A stretch of DNA of 39,864 nucleotides from CAZGXM01 sp964529795. Its GTDB lineage: Bacteria > Bacillota > JADQBR01. The DNA lies in assembly GCA_964529795.1 (NCBI GenBank), contig CAZGXM010000015.1:1-39864 (forward strand), read 5' to 3'. Position 1 is the first letter of the stretch. Every line of letters starts with the position of its first letter. Shown in pieces: positions 15,028-22,910 of this stretch. The notes under the pieces are model-generated. The model saw only the letters and a list, made by a program, of their open reading frames with translations. It was not told the origin of the DNA and ran no database searches. The position numbers and the translations under genes are program-made.

Positions 15028-15729
15028 ATAATAAGGTCTAAAAATATTGTTAAAACCATCGGGTCAAAAAACATTTTAAAAGGAATAGACCTTCACATCC
15101 GGCCGGGTGAATTTGTCAGCGTTCTGGGGCCCAACGGGGCGGGTAAGACCACTTTGCTAAAGGTACTTACCCTTTTGACGCCTCCCAGCAGCGGGGAAAT
15201 TTTTATTGGCGGGAGAAAAGTATCTGATAATCCCATATCCATACGCAAAAAAATGGGTGTTATTTCCCACAGCACCTTTCTCTATGGCAATCTTACCGCC
15301 TATGAAAATTTGCTGTTTTACGGGCGCATGTACGATGTACCCAATTTGAAGCAGCGGATAAAGGAGGCAATTGAAGAAGTAGGGCTAAGATACAGCCTTA
15401 ATGACCCGGTACGTACTTTTTCCAGGGGCATGCAGCAGCGCCTGGCCATTGCCCGGGCCATTATCCATGACCCCGACATCCTGTTTTTGGATGAGCCTTA
15501 CACCGGTTTGGACCAGCATGCCATAGAAATTTTGAACAAGGTTTTGCTCAACTTGACTAACCAGCAGCGTACCATTTACATGATTACCCATAATTTTGAG
15601 CAGGGTTTGAACTTGAGTGACCGGATAATTATTTTGGTGAGCGGTCGCATTGTCTATGAAGCGTCCAGTGAGGATTTATCCGTCGATACCTTGAAAGAGA
15701 AATATTTGAAATACGTGGAGGAAAATTGA
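15028..15729 (+). CDS. ccmA: CcmA, ATPase of the heme exporter/release complex, with apparent ATA start
   Basis: The 233-residue ABC ATPase has Walker A GPNGAGKTT, signature FSRGMQQRLAIARA, Walker B ILFLDEP and the H-loop MITHNFEQ. CcmA powers release of heme-loaded CcmE from CcmC. Between the in-frame stop at 15013-15015 and Walker A there is no ATG, GTG or TTG. AGGAGG (15014-15019) sits eight bases before ATA 15028, and the frame from there reads xIRSKNIVKTIGSKNILKGI, exactly where CcmA normally begins with MIR. So ATA is either a true rare start or a mutated or misread ATG. The next usable standard codon, TTG 15154, would remove Walker A and can be excluded. The stop overlaps the ccmB start. 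Confidence 0.88.
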   Translation: MIRSKNIVKTIGSKNILKGIDLHIRPGEFVSVLGPNGAGKTTLLKVLTLLTPPSSGEIFIGGRKVSDNPISIRKKMGVISHSTFLYGNLTAYENLLFYGRMYDVPNLKQRIKEAIEEVGLRYSLNDPVRTFSRGMQQRLAIARAIIHDPDILFLDEPYTGLDQHAIEILNKVLLNLTNQQRTIYMITHNFEQGLNLSDRIIILVSGRIVYEASSEDLSVDTLKEKYLKYVEEN

Positions 15730-16406
15730 TGCGCTTTCTCACAAAGGTTGCCAACATTGTCTGGAAGGACCTTGTCAACGAATTTCGCACAAAGGAAATG
15801 CTTAGCGCCATGCTGATTTTCGCGGTGTTGGTTATTGTTATTTTTGCATTTGCTTTTACTCCGACCCGTGAACTGACCACAAAGATTTTTCCGGGAATTA
15901 TCTGGGTGGCCTTTACTTTCTCCGGCATTTTGGGTTTAAACCGTTCATTCCTTAATGAAAAGCAGAACGAAACCCTACTGGGATTGATGTTAACACCGGT
16001 TGACCGTACTGCCATCTATTTCGGCAAGGTGATTTCCAACTTTATTATGATGGTTATGACCGAAGTTATTTCCCTGCCGCTGTTTTTTGTGTTATTTGAT
16101 TTCCGGTTGAAAGGGTCCCTGCTGCAGTTGGTTTTTGTAATCTTACTTGGTACTTTGGGATTTATCGCGGTGGGCACTTTTTTGGCGGCCCTCGCAGCCA
16201 ATACCAGGACCAGTGAAATACTGTTACCGATAATTCTTTTTCCCATCCTGGTACCGGTAATAATTGCCGCGGTGGAATCCACCGGCCTGATTTTGGCGCA
16301 GGAACCATTTGCAAATTTTTCCGGCTGGGTGAAGTTGATAGGCGTGTATGATGTCATTTTTCTGGTGATACCCTTTATTTTATTTGATTACGTATTGGAG
16401 GTTTAG
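15729..16406 (+). CDS. ccmB: CcmB, membrane subunit of the heme export complex
   Basis: A 225-residue protein with about six membrane helices and the CcmB signature FSGILGLNRSFLNEKQNETL followed by GLMLTPVDRTAIYFGK. It pairs with CcmA as the ABC transporter part of CcmABCD, which is needed for release of holo-CcmE. The ATG at 15729 overlaps the CcmA stop (TGATG), so translation is coupled; an upstream TTG at 15726 is possible. ccmC starts two bases after its stop. Confidence 0.95.
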   Translation: MRFLTKVANIVWKDLVNEFRTKEMLSAMLIFAVLVIVIFAFAFTPTRELTTKIFPGIIWVAFTFSGILGLNRSFLNEKQNETLLGLMLTPVDRTAIYFGKVISNFIMMVMTEVISLPLFFVLFDFRLKGSLLQLVFVILLGTLGFIAVGTFLAALAANTRTSEILLPIILFPILVPVIIAAVESTGLILAQEPFANFSGWVKLIGVYDVIFLVIPFILFDYVLEV

Positions 16407-16408
16407 CC

Positions 16409-17119
16409 ATGCTGAAACCGTCAAAAAATCATACCCTGTTGGGATGGATTTCCTTTGTAATGGTGATGGGTGCACTTTATATGGCGTTTATTTATGCACC
16501 TGTTGCAGTCAATCCTGATACGGGCAAACCTTTTATATCCCAAAAGATCTTTTACTTCCACGTGGCATCGGCCTGGAACGCTTTTTTTGCCTTTCTGGTA
16601 GTATTTATTGCCAGTATCATCTACCTTGGTACCAGGAACGGAAATTGGGACATCGTTGCCAAGGTTTCTGCGGAAATTGGCGTGGTGTTCACCACCATTG
16701 TACTGGCAACCGGACCTATTTGGGCCCGTTCCGCCTGGAACCGCTGGTGGGACTGGGAACCCCGGCTTACTACCACATTAATTCTCTGGTTTATCTACCT
16801 GGCTTATATCCTGATCCGTGCTTCCGGTATGGAGGGAGAAAAGAAAGCTACCCTGGCAGCGGTGTTTGGTATTATTGGTTTTCTCGATGTGCCCATTGTC
16901 TTTTTTGCCATTAAATGGTGGGGCTCTCGTTATCACCCACTGGTGCTCAGGGGTGCCGGTGGTGGCGGGCTTGCACCCACCATGCTGCAAGCATTGATTT
17001 TTAGCGTTATTGCCTTTACATTTCTGTACTTTTACTTGTTGCAGAAGGGAATTTTCATTGAGCATGCCGCTGAGCAGGTTAAAAGGATTAAGGAGCGTTT
17101 AAGAGCCGGAAGTCATTGA
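16409..17119 (+). CDS. ccmC: CcmC, heme-presenting membrane protein
   Basis: This 236-residue protein has six membrane helices and the WWD motif: WARSAWNRWWDWEPRLTTTL (about 107-126). Conserved histidines lie in KIFYFHVASAW and RYHPLV. CcmC binds heme at the outer face and attaches it to CcmE. It starts at ATG 16409 after GGAGG, immediately behind ccmB. The order A-B-C-D is the standard one. Confidence 0.96.
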   Translation: MLKPSKNHTLLGWISFVMVMGALYMAFIYAPVAVNPDTGKPFISQKIFYFHVASAWNAFFAFLVVFIASIIYLGTRNGNWDIVAKVSAEIGVVFTTIVLATGPIWARSAWNRWWDWEPRLTTTLILWFIYLAYILIRASGMEGEKKATLAAVFGIIGFLDVPIVFFAIKWWGSRYHPLVLRGAGGGGLAPTMLQALIFSVIAFTFLYFYLLQKGIFIEHAAEQVKRIKERLRAGSH

Positions 17120-17160
17120 TAAAGCGGGTACAAATTATGGTTTGTTAAGGAGGTTCTGAA

Positions 17161-17292
17161 ATGGGCTATATTGTAGCAGCATACGCTGTGATCTGGTTGC
17201 TAATATTTATCTACACTTTAGTGCTGGGAAACCGACAGAAGAACTTGGCTAAAGAAGTTGAGATGCTGCAGGAGGCCGTAAAGGAACGGTAG
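17161..17292 (+). CDS. ccmD: CcmD, small subunit of the CcmABCD complex
   Basis: A 43-residue protein starting at ATG 17161 after AAGGAGG: MGYIVAAYAVIWLLIFIYTL, one membrane helix with outer N-terminus, then a charged helix (NRQKNLAKEVEMLQEAVKER). Size, topology and position right after ccmC fit CcmD, which helps release CcmE. CcmD proteins are poorly conserved, so the call rests largely on context. Confidence 0.8.
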   Translation: MGYIVAAYAVIWLLIFIYTLVLGNRQKNLAKEVEMLQEAVKER

Positions 17293-17304
17293 AGGGGGCT
17301 GGAG

Positions 17305-17811
17305 ATGAATAAAAAAGTACTGGTAGTATTTCTTTTGGTGGTGGCTGCTTTAGGTGTTTCATGGGTTTTGATGCAGCCTGGCGCTCTGCCCAGTCTCACT
17401 GAGGAAGATTTCCCCAAGCAGCTGGCGGGTCTGCCGCTTGTCAAGCTTTCTACCGGGCCTGATGCAGTAAAGAGTATCAGCAGGCTGCACGGTACGGGCA
17501 TTGATGTAGTCCGGGGAATTGTAGCCATGTACGGCAGTCATGACGGCAGCCGGCAGCTCATGGTCTGGGTTTCGGAGTCCCGCAGCAAAGCGGAGGCTAC
17601 CAAACTGTTAAACATCATGGATGAAAAAATGCCCAACAGTAATGCTTTCTCCAATTATCAGGTAAAAATTTTGGACGGTCGTACTTACTATTATGTGAGC
17701 GGTATTGGTTTAGACAATTATTACTACCAAAAAGGCAAACGGCTTTATTGGGTAGCTATCAAAGATAACAATCCCGAGGCCACATTGTTGAGTATTGTAG
17801 ATAAATTTTAA
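17305..17811 (+). CDS. Membrane-anchored outer protein of unknown function, last gene of the ccm operon
   Basis: ATG 17305 follows AGAGGGGGCTGGAG, 12 bases after ccmD, and gives 168 residues. There is one N-terminal helix (VLVVFLLVVAALGVSWVLM) and a single outer domain with many aromatic residues, including TYYYVSGIGLDNYYYQKGKR. It has no cysteine and no heme motif. I do not recognise the family. Tight spacing and the terminator right after it make it part of the ccm transcript, so a role in heme or cytochrome c handling is reasonable but unproven. Confidence 0.75.
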   Translation: MNKKVLVVFLLVVAALGVSWVLMQPGALPSLTEEDFPKQLAGLPLVKLSTGPDAVKSISRLHGTGIDVVRGIVAMYGSHDGSRQLMVWVSESRSKAEATKLLNIMDEKMPNSNAFSNYQVKILDGRTYYYVSGIGLDNYYYQKGKRLYWVAIKDNNPEATLLSIVDKF

Positions 17812-17844
17812 CTTAAAACTGTCTTGAACTTGAATGCTAATCGG

Positions 17845-17868
17845 CAGTCCTCCGGGACTGTTTTTTTT
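17845..17868 (+). terminator. Terminator of the ccm operon
   Basis: CAGTCC (17845-17850) pairs with GGACTG (17855-17860) around TCCG, followed by eight T. Together with the promoter at 9152-9180 it defines an operon of about 8.7 kb. The stretch 17869-17969 has a TATAAT (17921-17926) but no clear -35 box. Confidence 0.9.
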
Positions 17869-17969
17869 ATGTCTACTTGAAAGAAAGTAATTACCAATGA
17901 GGATGATGCATATCTATTGTATAATTTAATCAGAGGAGAAACCAAAAATTTTACGGGGGAGGGTTTTCT

Positions 17970-18851
17970 ATGTTGTACTTACGGGATCTTGCCCTTGAAT
18001 CCGGGCCCTGGGGTATTGTGTTGCGCAACATGCTGGTGGCCGTGATGCTGGTCTTTTTCAGCATCTTTAGCAAAAACCCCAACATCCCCAGGGCCGTTGC
18101 CTATAAATTCGTCCGTCAGGTAGTGCGATTACAAACTGATATTAAGACCCGAAACTGGCTGCAAATCTCCAGTGACAACTTTTATTTACGTTACAGACCA
18201 CAGGATGCTGCAGTGGCAAAGATGGTACTGGATGTGGCGGAAAAGGCCTTTCAACCTGCCAACCAGCTCCTGGGGGCAGTGCCGTCAGGGAAAATTCCTA
18301 TTATTCTCTATCCGGATAAAGCGGCACTTAATAAAAGTTTTGGCTGGGATGCCGACCAAAATGCCATGGGAGTTTACTGGGCAGGGGTGATACGTATTTT
18401 ATCTCCCTCCGCTTGGGTTAAAGGAGATTCATACAGAGGAAAAGAGCAGTACTTCCTGCAAAACGGGCCCATGGCTCACGAATATGCCCACATGGTTGTG
18501 GATTACCGGACCGGGGGCAACTACCCTCGCTGGTTGACGGAGGGCATAGCCCAATATGTAGAAAGAGAAATTACCGGCTTCCAGTTTAAAGTGCCGCAAA
18601 TTAAAGATGCGGGCAGTCTTTATCCCCTTGCCAAAATGGACGGTCAGTTTGACCTGCTGCCCAGCCAGAGTATTGCTTACTGGCAGTCCCTGACCATGGT
18701 GGAATACATGGTGGAGTTAAAAGGGATAAAAAGACTGCGACAATTGCTGGACGCGTTGGGGAGAGGAAGAACTTTTGCAGGTGCGTTTGAAGAAGTGTAT
18801 GATCGGTCACTTGCCAGGTTTGAAACTCAGTTTGCCCAGCGAGTGCTGTAA
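17970..18851 (+). CDS. Peptidase MA-like membrane metalloprotease
   Basis: This 293-residue protein has a hydrophobic segment near 17-35 and a gluzincin core: MAHEYAHMVVDYRTGGNYPR (His170, Glu171, His174 of HExxH) followed by WLTEGIAQYVE, whose glutamate should be the third zinc ligand. This is the peptidase MA family pattern; substrates are unknown. The first 70 residues are predicted to anchor it and place the domain outside. It lies between the ccm operon and the blaI operon, which has its own promoter after this gene. Being next to another zinc-peptidase gene (M56) may be chance. Confidence 0.8.
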   Translation: MLYLRDLALESGPWGIVLRNMLVAVMLVFFSIFSKNPNIPRAVAYKFVRQVVRLQTDIKTRNWLQISSDNFYLRYRPQDAAVAKMVLDVAEKAFQPANQLLGAVPSGKIPIILYPDKAALNKSFGWDADQNAMGVYWAGVIRILSPSAWVKGDSYRGKEQYFLQNGPMAHEYAHMVVDYRTGGNYPRWLTEGIAQYVEREITGFQFKVPQIKDAGSLYPLAKMDGQFDLLPSQSIAYWQSLTMVEYMVELKGIKRLRQLLDALGRGRTFAGAFEEVYDRSLARFETQFAQRVL

Positions 18852-18873
18852 TGGTCAATTTCTTTTTCCGCTT

Positions 18874-18894
18874 CTTACTATTGCGTGTAGTAAG
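18874..18894 (+). promoter_or_regulatory. BlaI-type operator over the blaI promoter
   Basis: CTTACTA (18874-18880), TTGCGTG, TAGTAAG (18888-18894): seven perfect inverted base pairs centred on the -35 box. Its partner site is at 9145-9165. BlaI-family repressors usually control their own genes from such dyads, which supports the assignment. Confidence 0.75.
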
Positions 18895-18909
18895 GGGTTA
18901 TATTATAAT
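18881..18909 (+). promoter_or_regulatory. Promoter of the blaI-M56-DUF2318-ABC operon
   Basis: TTGCGT (18881-18886) and TATAAT (18904-18909) are 17 bases apart, just after the stop of the peptidase MA gene. The -10 start lies 30 bases from the start of the operator, the same as at the ccm promoter. Confidence 0.75.
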
Positions 18910-18940
18910 TGGAATAGGGCTTGTGAAAGGAGTGTACAAA

Positions 18941-19366
18941 TTGCCCTTAAAATCTTTGATTGGCGAGTTTAAACCCAAGAAACGGGGGCTGGGTAAGGTG
19001 ATGGGGCCCCTGGAGGCTGCGGTGATGGAAATAATGTGGGATAAAAAAGAAGCGTCCGTACGGGATGTATTTGAGACTTTACGCTTGAAGCGGGATATTG
19101 CATATACCACGGTAATGACCATCATGAGCAGGCTTGCGGGAAAAGGGATGCTTACCAAGAAGAAAAAAGGCATTGCTTACCTGTATCACCCTGTTTTTAC
19201 CAGGGAGGAATTTACTAAATCCATGGTGGGAGAAATATTGGACGGGCTTTTTGAAGATTATGCCGAGGTAGCTTTTTCTCATTTTATTCACTGCGTTGAG
19301 AAGGATGAGGAGAAGATTTCGGAATTGGAACAGTTGATACGCCGGAGACTGGAAAAAGGAGACTAG
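18941..19366 (+). CDS. BlaI/MecI/CopY-family transcriptional repressor
   Basis: A 141-residue winged-helix protein. The family core is clear: LGKVMGPLEAAVMEIMWDKK, then SVRDVFETL, IAYTTVMTIMSRLAGKGMLT (recognition helix) and KGIAYLYHPV (wing), followed by the dimerisation helices and an acidic end. Repressors of this family bind dyads as dimers and are inactivated by cleavage triggered by a partner membrane protease, or by metal in CopY; CopY's CxCx4CxC site is absent. TTG 18941 has AAAGGAG eight bases before it; upstream in-frame ATG 18852 would place the promoter inside the gene. The M56 gene starts two bases after the stop. Both operators found here are proposed as its sites. Confidence 0.88.
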   Translation: MPLKSLIGEFKPKKRGLGKVMGPLEAAVMEIMWDKKEASVRDVFETLRLKRDIAYTTVMTIMSRLAGKGMLTKKKKGIAYLYHPVFTREEFTKSMVGEILDGLFEDYAEVAFSHFIHCVEKDEEKISELEQLIRRRLEKGD

Positions 19367-19368
19367 CC

Positions 19369-20340
19369 ATGGCCTTAATTTATGCATTTACGCACACTTT
19401 TGCGTCCTATGCGTTATTCGGCGGCCTGTTTATGTATCTTGCTTACCTTTTTTGCACTAAAATACTGGGTTACCGTTGTGTTGGGGTGCGGGTCAAACTC
19501 ATGTGGTTTACTTTATTGATACCTTTTATTACTTTTATGAGTTTGAAGGTGCTGTTTCCCAAGATTAGCACCTACCAGGAAACATTGATTGCCGGTACCT
19601 TTATTCACACTTTGTTTAAATGGGCTTGCCAAGTGGGGTACTGGACTTCACTGGTACTGACACCGCTGATTTTTGTGTGGGGGGCTATTATTGTTATTCG
19701 CCTGTTTTATGCAGTATTGTCCGGGCATAAATTTCGCCAACTTCATAAACCTGTGGATGACAGTCACTTTCCGGAACTTTTTGAAATCATAGACCGGTTT
19801 TGCGCCGGTTTAAACATAAAACCGCCGGAAGTATACGTTTTGTCAGACGGCTGGACTGATTGTTTTACGTTTGGCTTAATTCGCCCGGCACTAGTGGTTG
19901 ACAAAAGCATGTTGGAGTGGGATAGGAATAATGTCAAGGCAATTATTGCCCACGAACTGGCCCATATTTATCGCAAAGATGCTCTACTCAGTGTAGTTGT
20001 AGCATTTTTGCGCGACTTGATGTTTTTTAATCCTGCTGCTCACTGGGGATATAATGGTATTATTGCAGCAAAAGAAGAAATGGCAGATGAAATTGCAGTT
20101 AGACTGACCGGGAATCGCCTTCAGTATGGTTACACCCTGATCAAAGTATGGAAAAGAATTAATGAAGCTGTTGGCTTTGCAGATTCCAGCAGTGTTTTTT
20201 CTGCTCTGGGAATTGCTCAAGGGGACCTGGCTCTGAGGGTTGAACGTGTGATTAATCCCAAGCCAAACCGGAGCATACCGGTGTCAAGCCTATTACTACT
20301 GGGAGTGTTGGTAACAGGTTTATTATCATTTATCTGCTAA
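19369..20340 (+). CDS. M56/M48-type membrane metalloprotease, BlaR1-like without sensor domain
   Basis: This 323-residue protein has three or four N-terminal helices, then a cytoplasmic zinc-peptidase domain with HELAHIYRKD (His195, Glu196, His199) and EEMADEIAVRLTGNR carrying the third ligand, and a final hydrophobic helix (SSLLLLGVLVTGLLSFIC). BlaR1 has the same core but adds an extracellular penicillin-binding domain of about 260 residues; that is missing, so the signal is not a beta-lactam bound there. It should cleave, directly or indirectly, the repressor encoded immediately upstream. The signal may be sensed by the membrane part or by a partner. Confidence 0.85.
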   Translation: MALIYAFTHTFASYALFGGLFMYLAYLFCTKILGYRCVGVRVKLMWFTLLIPFITFMSLKVLFPKISTYQETLIAGTFIHTLFKWACQVGYWTSLVLTPLIFVWGAIIVIRLFYAVLSGHKFRQLHKPVDDSHFPELFEIIDRFCAGLNIKPPEVYVLSDGWTDCFTFGLIRPALVVDKSMLEWDRNNVKAIIAHELAHIYRKDALLSVVVAFLRDLMFFNPAAHWGYNGIIAAKEEMADEIAVRLTGNRLQYGYTLIKVWKRINEAVGFADSSSVFSALGIAQGDLALRVERVINPKPNRSIPVSSLLLLGVLVTGLLSFIC

Positions 20341-20359
20341 CGGATATAGGAGGGGTAAT

Positions 20360-20950
20360 GTGTCTAACAGGGAGCAAAAGCGTGAAGAATTTATCAGTGG
20401 TAAGCAACGATATCGTGGTCCCAATAGGGTGGTATTTGTAATTGCTATACTCATTGCTGTAGTGGGAGTAGGTTGGTTTGCATTTTTGACCCGGGATACA
20501 GCAGCGCTACCCAGGCGGTATAAAGGCGGCACTTATAACATCGGTGAAACTCCTGCCTACAAGGGCAAAACTATTAGCATGACGGATATAGGCAATGAAG
20601 TGCAAGATGGAAAGGTTATTATTTCGTTGGGGGAGGTAGTAAAGAACCACATAATTTATACAGAGTATGAAAACGGGGATGAGCCCAAGGCAATTACTTC
20701 ATTTATCACACCGGCCGGACGTCTGGTGGTTGCCATAGCCATGTGCGAACCGTGCCGTTCCCAACGCTTCCATATTGAGAGCAATATCCTTGTTTGTGAT
20801 ACCTGCGGGACCAGGTGGTATTTAAATGACTTAAGGGGTATATCAGGAGGATGCCCGCAGTACCCGCCGGAAGAACTGCCGTATGAAGTAAAGGACGGCA
20901 AGGTGTATTTTTCAGAGGATATAGTCAAGGAATGGCAGCCAAGGATATAA
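20360..20950 (+). CDS. DUF2318 membrane-anchored cysteine protein
   Basis: GTG 20360 follows AGGAGGGG and gives 196 residues: a charged cytoplasmic start, one membrane helix (about 23-44) and an outer DUF2318 domain with CEPC (129, 132), FHIE, CDTCGTRWYLNDL (146, 149) and GGCPQYPPEEL (Cys165). The five cysteines and His suggest a metal or Fe-S site outside the membrane. In Campylobacter, a DUF2318 gene sits between the P19/Ftr1 iron uptake genes and an ABC system with two FtsX-like permeases; the same DUF2318-permease-permease-ATPase set is here, without p19 or ftr1. A role in metal or electron transfer at the membrane is inferred. Confidence 0.88.
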   Translation: MSNREQKREEFISGKQRYRGPNRVVFVIAILIAVVGVGWFAFLTRDTAALPRRYKGGTYNIGETPAYKGKTISMTDIGNEVQDGKVIISLGEVVKNHIIYTEYENGDEPKAITSFITPAGRLVVAIAMCEPCRSQRFHIESNILVCDTCGTRWYLNDLRGISGGCPQYPPEELPYEVKDGKVYFSEDIVKEWQPRI

Positions 20951-20963
20951 CGGGGGTAGTTTT

Positions 20964-22121
20964 ATGCGTTTGGACAGTATTGCCTTAAACAGCTTGAGGA
21001 GAAGAAAAGGAAAATTGTTCTTTTTACTGTTGGGAATGGTAATTGCCATGGGTACTGTAGTTACCATGTACAGTATAACCACGGCCATGAATATGGAACT
21101 TGCTGATACTTTTGATGAAATCGGTGCCAACATCATGGTGGTACCGAAATCTGACGCTTTATCTTTATCCTATGGCGGCGTCAACATTCCTGCCGGCGGT
21201 GGCCAGGAAGCCGTGCTCACAAATGATGATATTATCAAGATCAATACTATTCCCAATAAGGACAATATTGCCTATGTGGCTCCGAAATTACTGGGGCTGA
21301 CTAAATATAAGGATGAAGATGTGATGGTGGTGGGGGTGGACTTTCCCTATGAGCTAAAGCTTAAGAAGTGGTGGACTTACCAAGGCGAGAAACCGTTTAA
21401 AGTAGACCACCTGCTGGTGGGCAGTAAGGTGGCGGCAAAATTCGGGTTAAAGCCGGGAAACACCGTGAGGTTAAAGGATAAGGACTTTAAAGTGGCAGCA
21501 GTTTTAGACGAGCAGGGTACAGAGGAAGACGGGTTGATATTTATGCACCTTCTTAGCGCACAGGAACTTTTAAACAAGCCAAACCAGTTAAGCTTTATTG
21601 AAGTTGCCGCTTACTGCACAACCTGCCCCATTGAACAGATAATTGCCGATATAGAAGACAGCTTGCCCTATGCCAGGGTAACTGCCTTGGCTGAAGCGGT
21701 TAAAGCAAGACAGCAGGTTATTGACCGTTTTACCAATTTTTCATACGCTGTGTCCATAGTTGTGGTGCTTATCGGTGCACTGGTGGTAATGCTGACCATG
21801 ATGTCTTCTGTCAGCGAGCGCACTGCAGAGATTGGTATCTACCGGGCGATGGGTTTTCGCAAGTCGAACATTTTTGAAATCATTCTTACCGAGGCCGGGG
21901 TCATCGGTTTAGGTGGAGGTATCCTGGGTTATGTTTTAGGGATACTGGCAGCCAAGGCGCTGGCACCTGCTATTGCCCAGATGCAGATTAATATTGAGTG
22001 GGACCCGCTGATAGGTGTAACTGTCGTGTTTATTGCCACCATTGTAGGGTTGCTGGCCAGTGCATACCCTGCGGCACAGGCTGCTAGACTGGATCCTGTG
22101 GAAGCACTGCAGTATATTTAA
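20964..22121 (+). CDS. ABC permease, MacB/FtsX type, first copy
   Basis: A 385-residue protein with the MacB/FtsX plan: one N-terminal helix (about 17-40), an outer domain of about 220 residues, and three C-terminal helices with MMSSVSERTAEIGIYRAMGF and the ending AYPAAQAARLDPVEALQYI. The outer domain has a Cys pair, AYCTTCPIEQ. It starts at ATG 20964 after CGGGGG. It is similar along its length to the permease at 22911 and flanks the ATPase gene with it, so the two probably form a heterodimer. Such systems usually do mechanical work across the membrane and need not move a small solute; the cargo here is unknown, metal-related by context. Confidence 0.88.
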   Translation: MRLDSIALNSLRRRKGKLFFLLLGMVIAMGTVVTMYSITTAMNMELADTFDEIGANIMVVPKSDALSLSYGGVNIPAGGGQEAVLTNDDIIKINTIPNKDNIAYVAPKLLGLTKYKDEDVMVVGVDFPYELKLKKWWTYQGEKPFKVDHLLVGSKVAAKFGLKPGNTVRLKDKDFKVAAVLDEQGTEEDGLIFMHLLSAQELLNKPNQLSFIEVAAYCTTCPIEQIIADIEDSLPYARVTALAEAVKARQQVIDRFTNFSYAVSIVVVLIGALVVMLTMMSSVSERTAEIGIYRAMGFRKSNIFEIILTEAGVIGLGGGILGYVLGILAAKALAPAIAQMQINIEWDPLIGVTVVFIATIVGLLASAYPAAQAARLDPVEALQYI

Positions 22122-22134
22122 TAGGAGTGATACT

Positions 22135-22866
22135 ATGAGTCTGATAGAGGTGAACAACGTAACTAAAGTTTATGATAGCGGTGAAGACCGGGTTAATGCA
22201 TTAAACGGTATCGACATTACCATTGCTGAAGGGGAGTTTGTGGCCTTGATGGGGCCCTCGGGTTCCGGTAAAAGTACGTTACTTACAATCCTTGGCGCAC
22301 TGAATCCTCCCACCCGGGGAAAAGTAATCATAGATGGTATTGACGTTTACGACCTTTCCGTGGAGCGTAGGGCGGATTTCCGAAGTAGTTATATTGGTTT
22401 CGTTTTTCAGCAGTTTCAGTTAATTCCCTACCTGACAGCCGTGGAAAATGTAATGTTACCGTTGGCAATACTGCGTCATTCCCACAAAGAACAGCTTGAA
22501 ATGGCGAAGACTGTTTTGGAGAAGGTGGGACTGGGCAATAAGGCCAACCGTTTACCAAACCAGCTGTCCGGTGGCGAACAGGAGCGGGTAGCTATTGCCC
22601 GGGCCATTGTTAACCAGCCACCGATAGTCTTTGCGGACGAGCCTACCGGGAGCCTGGATACCAAAACCGGTGAAGAAATCATGAAACTGTTTCAGGCACT
22701 TAACCAAGAGGGGTTGACCATTATTATGGTAACCCATAACGAAGAAAATTTGAGTTACGTTCAGCGCACCGTTTATATCCGGGATGGGGCTGTTGCAAGA
22801 GAGGAGTTAAATTGTCATACACCGGCAGGTAAACTCAAGTCCAATCTTTCGGCGGCGGGTAATTAA
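22135..22866 (+). CDS. ABC ATPase of the MacB/LolD type
   Basis: This 243-residue protein starts at ATG 22135 after AGGAGTGATACT. It has Walker A GPSGSGKST, the Q-loop in FVFQQFQLIPYLTAVENV, signature LSGGEQERVAIARA, Walker B IVFADEPTGSLD and the H-loop MVTHNEEN. All catalytic residues are present. FADEPTG(N/S)LD is characteristic of the MacB/LolD/FtsE group that works with FtsX-like permeases, which fits the genes on both sides. The C-terminal 20 residues beyond the core are not conserved in the family. Confidence 0.93.
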   Translation: MSLIEVNNVTKVYDSGEDRVNALNGIDITIAEGEFVALMGPSGSGKSTLLTILGALNPPTRGKVIIDGIDVYDLSVERRADFRSSYIGFVFQQFQLIPYLTAVENVMLPLAILRHSHKEQLEMAKTVLEKVGLGNKANRLPNQLSGGEQERVAIARAIVNQPPIVFADEPTGSLDTKTGEEIMKLFQALNQEGLTIIMVTHNEENLSYVQRTVYIRDGAVAREELNCHTPAGKLKSNLSAAGN

Positions 22867-22910
22867 GGCCGGTGGGATAATTAGCAGGAAAAGGCTGTGG
22901 AGGAATAAGG

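Noticed and set aside
18941..20340. Beta-lactam resistance regulator pair (blaI-blaR1)
   Set aside because: The M56 protein has no penicillin-binding sensor domain and no beta-lactamase or PBP gene is nearby.
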